NCBI GenBank assembly: GCA_021203745.1
Contig: JAJQAP010000006.1
Span: 4,291-19,804 of the forward strand
Direction: 5' to 3'
Source of the DNA: Coprobacillus sp.
Lineage (GTDB): Bacteria; Bacillota_I; Bacilli_A; RFN20; CAG-826
DNA length: 15,514 bases
Shown: in pieces, positions 14,415 to 15,514 of the stretch
Layout of the letters: the number at the start of each line of letters is the position of its first letter
Numbering within the stretch: the first letter of the stretch is position 1
Notes under the pieces: generated by a model
The model's input: the letters and a program-made list of their open reading frames with translations, nothing else
Databases searched by the model: none
What the model was told of the DNA's origin: nothing
Made by a program: the position numbers and the translations under genes

Positions 14415-15248
14415 TTATAACCAAGAAGGTTTACTTATTTGACCATTATAAGGTGCAATAGTGAGATCCTGTATTGTATAAGTTTCTCTATCCACAATAT
14501 CAAATGTTATATCTCTTTCATACACGTCTGCGTAGTATGTTATCTCTTTTAAATTATAGTCTGAGTCATACTCATAGGTCATACCCATAGATCCTATTTG
14601 AGTGTAGCTAATTTCCCCTATCTCCCCTAAATCAAGCTCTAAATCATAATAAGAAACATCGATATTTAAGATGGCCCTAAAAGAAGAATCGATATTTGAC
14701 TTTTCTAGTGTCCCTTTATAGTCATATATGTTATATCCAACAAAGTTAAAGATATACTCTTCATACCATGTCTCTAATAAGTCAAAGACACCATCGATAG
14801 ATCCAGTAAAGTCCGATAAAGAGGGAGACTCCTCGCTTTGAGATATATATCCGTTATAGTTTGTATAATGATACACTCCATCATAATAGTTATATTGATA
14901 TGATATAGATCCGTCATACCAACTAGATTCAGCGTTATCTATCGCGCTAACAGTGCCCACTGTCTTTATCGCTTTTGTTTCATACTTTTCAAGGCATGAC
15001 CACTCCTCGTTTAACTCTCCAAAATCATACTCTTCGATTGTTTGGTCTAGACTATAATCTATCCCATTCCAGTTAGAGATAGCCCCATTACTCACATCAT
15101 GACTAAAGATAAACTCAAATATATCGTCAATATCTTCTGTTAATAATGTATATTCAGAAGGATAGTCACATATAACTTCTTCTTTATTACATCCTGATAC
15201 ACTAATGAGTAAGAGGCCTAGTAAAGTTAATTTAACACCCTTTTTCAT
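14415..15248 (-). CDS. Lipoprotein of the same unrecognised family (NW-motif member 3)
   Basis: This is a 277-residue predicted lipoprotein with signal peptide MKKGVKLTLLGLLLISVSGC, lipobox VSGC and lipidated Cys20. NWNGIDY at 59-65 follows a helix-like stretch (DIDDIFEFIFSHDV), the same layout as the two lipoproteins on the + strand. Tyr-rich strands follow (SISYQYNYYDGVYHY) and a C-terminal beta region (YNLKEITYYADVYERD) ending SKPSWL. It faces its relatives across a shared terminator. Unlike them it has no proper Shine-Dalgarno sequence: only TAGGT touches the ATG. A candidate promoter lies so close that the transcript may be nearly leaderless. Function unknown; probably on the outer membrane face. 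Confidence 0.8.
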   Translation of the reverse strand: MKKGVKLTLLGLLLISVSGCNKEEVICDYPSEYTLLTEDIDDIFEFIFSHDVSNGAISNWNGIDYSLDQTIEEYDFGELNEEWSCLEKYETKAIKTVGTVSAIDNAESSWYDGSISYQYNYYDGVYHYTNYNGYISQSEESPSLSDFTGSIDGVFDLLETWYEEYIFNFVGYNIYDYKGTLEKSNIDSSFRAILNIDVSYYDLELDLGEIGEISYTQIGSMGMTYEYDSDYNLKEITYYADVYERDITFDIVDRETYTIQDLTIAPYNGQISKPSWL

Positions 15249-15256
15249 ACCTATTT

Positions 15257-15284
15257 AGAATAGCCAAAATAAAGAAAATTACAA
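15257..15284 (-). promoter_or_regulatory. Candidate promoter very close to the - strand lipoprotein start
   Basis: On the - strand TTGTAA (15279-15284) and TATTCT (15257-15262) are spaced by 16 bases. The -10 ends eight bases before the ATG, which would place the transcription start at or next to the start codon. Confidence 0.4.
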
Positions 15285-15289
15285 CAATA

Positions 15290-15318
15290 AAAAAGACCAT
15301 CAATTTGATGGCCTTTTT
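15290..15318 (-). terminator. Terminator of the pyruvate phosphate dikinase gene
   Basis: CCATCAA and TTGATGG form a perfect 7-bp stem around one base, extended past one mismatch by a G-C and five A-T pairs. On the - strand it is followed by a run of Ts, 21 bases after the stop codon. Confidence 0.8.
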
Positions 15319-15338
15319 GTGTTTATTAGTGTAAATCC

Positions 15339-15514
15339 TTATTTTTTACGAGGATTTTTGATGTTTGCTTGTGCAGCGGCAAGTCTTGCTGCAGGAACTC
15401 TAAATGGAGAGCAAGAGACATAGTCTAGTCCAGAGTTATGATAGAACTCGACAGATACAGGATCACCACCTGTTTCACCACACACACCAACATGGAGATT
15501 TGGATTAACCGCAC
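15339..15514 (-). CDS. ppdK: Pyruvate, phosphate dikinase, C-terminal fragment (gene runs out of window)
   Basis: Only the last 57 residues are visible; the frame is open to the window edge. PPDK interconverts pyruvate, ATP and phosphate with phosphoenolpyruvate, AMP and pyrophosphate, a pyrophosphate-linked alternative to pyruvate kinase in many anaerobes. The visible sequence contains the active-site region of the PEP/pyruvate domain: VGVCGETGGDPVSVEFYH, with the conserved Cys-Gly-Glu. The signature end LDYVSCSPFRVPAARLAAAQ follows, then a short basic tail KNPRKK. PEP synthase and enzyme I of the phosphotransferase system share this domain, but the SCSPFRVPxARLAAAQ ending is typical of PPDK. 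A terminator follows. Confidence 0.92.
   Translation of the reverse strand, partial: AVNPNLHVGVCGETGGDPVSVEFYHNSGLDYVSCSPFRVPAARLAAAQANIKNPRKK

Noticed and set aside
1..15514. tRNA or rRNA genes, CRISPR arrays, insertion sequences or prophage
   Set aside because: No cloverleaf-like sequence, no spaced direct repeats, no transposase or integrase coding sequence, and no terminal inverted repeats with target duplications were seen.

Overview
The window looks like a chromosomal segment from a low-GC, Gram-positive-lineage bacterium. The AT-rich sequence, strong AGGAGG-type ribosome binding sites, ATG-AAA-AAA lipoprotein signal peptides and gene content fit Bacillota, probably a host-associated Erysipelotrichales, RF39-like or Mollicutes-related lineage; that placement is inference. 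The standard genetic code fits every gene. All stop codons are TAA or TAG.

Region 1 (1-7403, + strand) is one tightly packed housekeeping operon: yidC (5' end outside the window), jag/khpB, mnmE, tatD, rnmV, rsmA, ispE, a glmU-like gene and a small repeat protein. Most genes are separated by only a few bases. It joins two blocks that sit near the replication origin in Bacillus-type genomes: yidC-jag-mnmE, and tatD-rnmV-rsmA-ispE-glmU. Together they cover membrane protein insertion, RNA binding, tRNA wobble modification, 5S and 16S rRNA maturation, isoprenoid precursor synthesis and a sugar-nucleotide step. The end of the operon is odd. The GlmU-like protein is only 358 residues, stops before the acetyltransferase active site and differs at key nucleotidyltransferase positions. 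An 84-residue protein built from an exact 16-residue periodicity overlaps its stop codon.

Region 2 (7404-10012, - strand) is a ferrous iron uptake operon, feoA then feoB, ending in hairpins shared with the convergent housekeeping operon.

Region 3 (10013-10523) is a roughly 510-base divergent intergenic region. It contains several perfect inverted repeats, a 14-A tract and a candidate promoter, but no convincing gene.

Region 4 (10524-15248) encodes four surface lipoproteins. The first is a BspA-type leucine-rich repeat protein with CxxC modules. The next two on the + strand and one on the - strand look like members of a single unrecognised lipoprotein family, marked by an Asn-Trp motif; the 492-residue member appears to carry the domain twice. 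The window ends with the C-terminus of pyruvate phosphate dikinase (- strand) and its terminator.

The most interesting points are the truncated, diverged GlmU with its repeat-protein partner, the lipoprotein family, and the palindrome-rich control region between feoA and the leucine-rich repeat lipoprotein.
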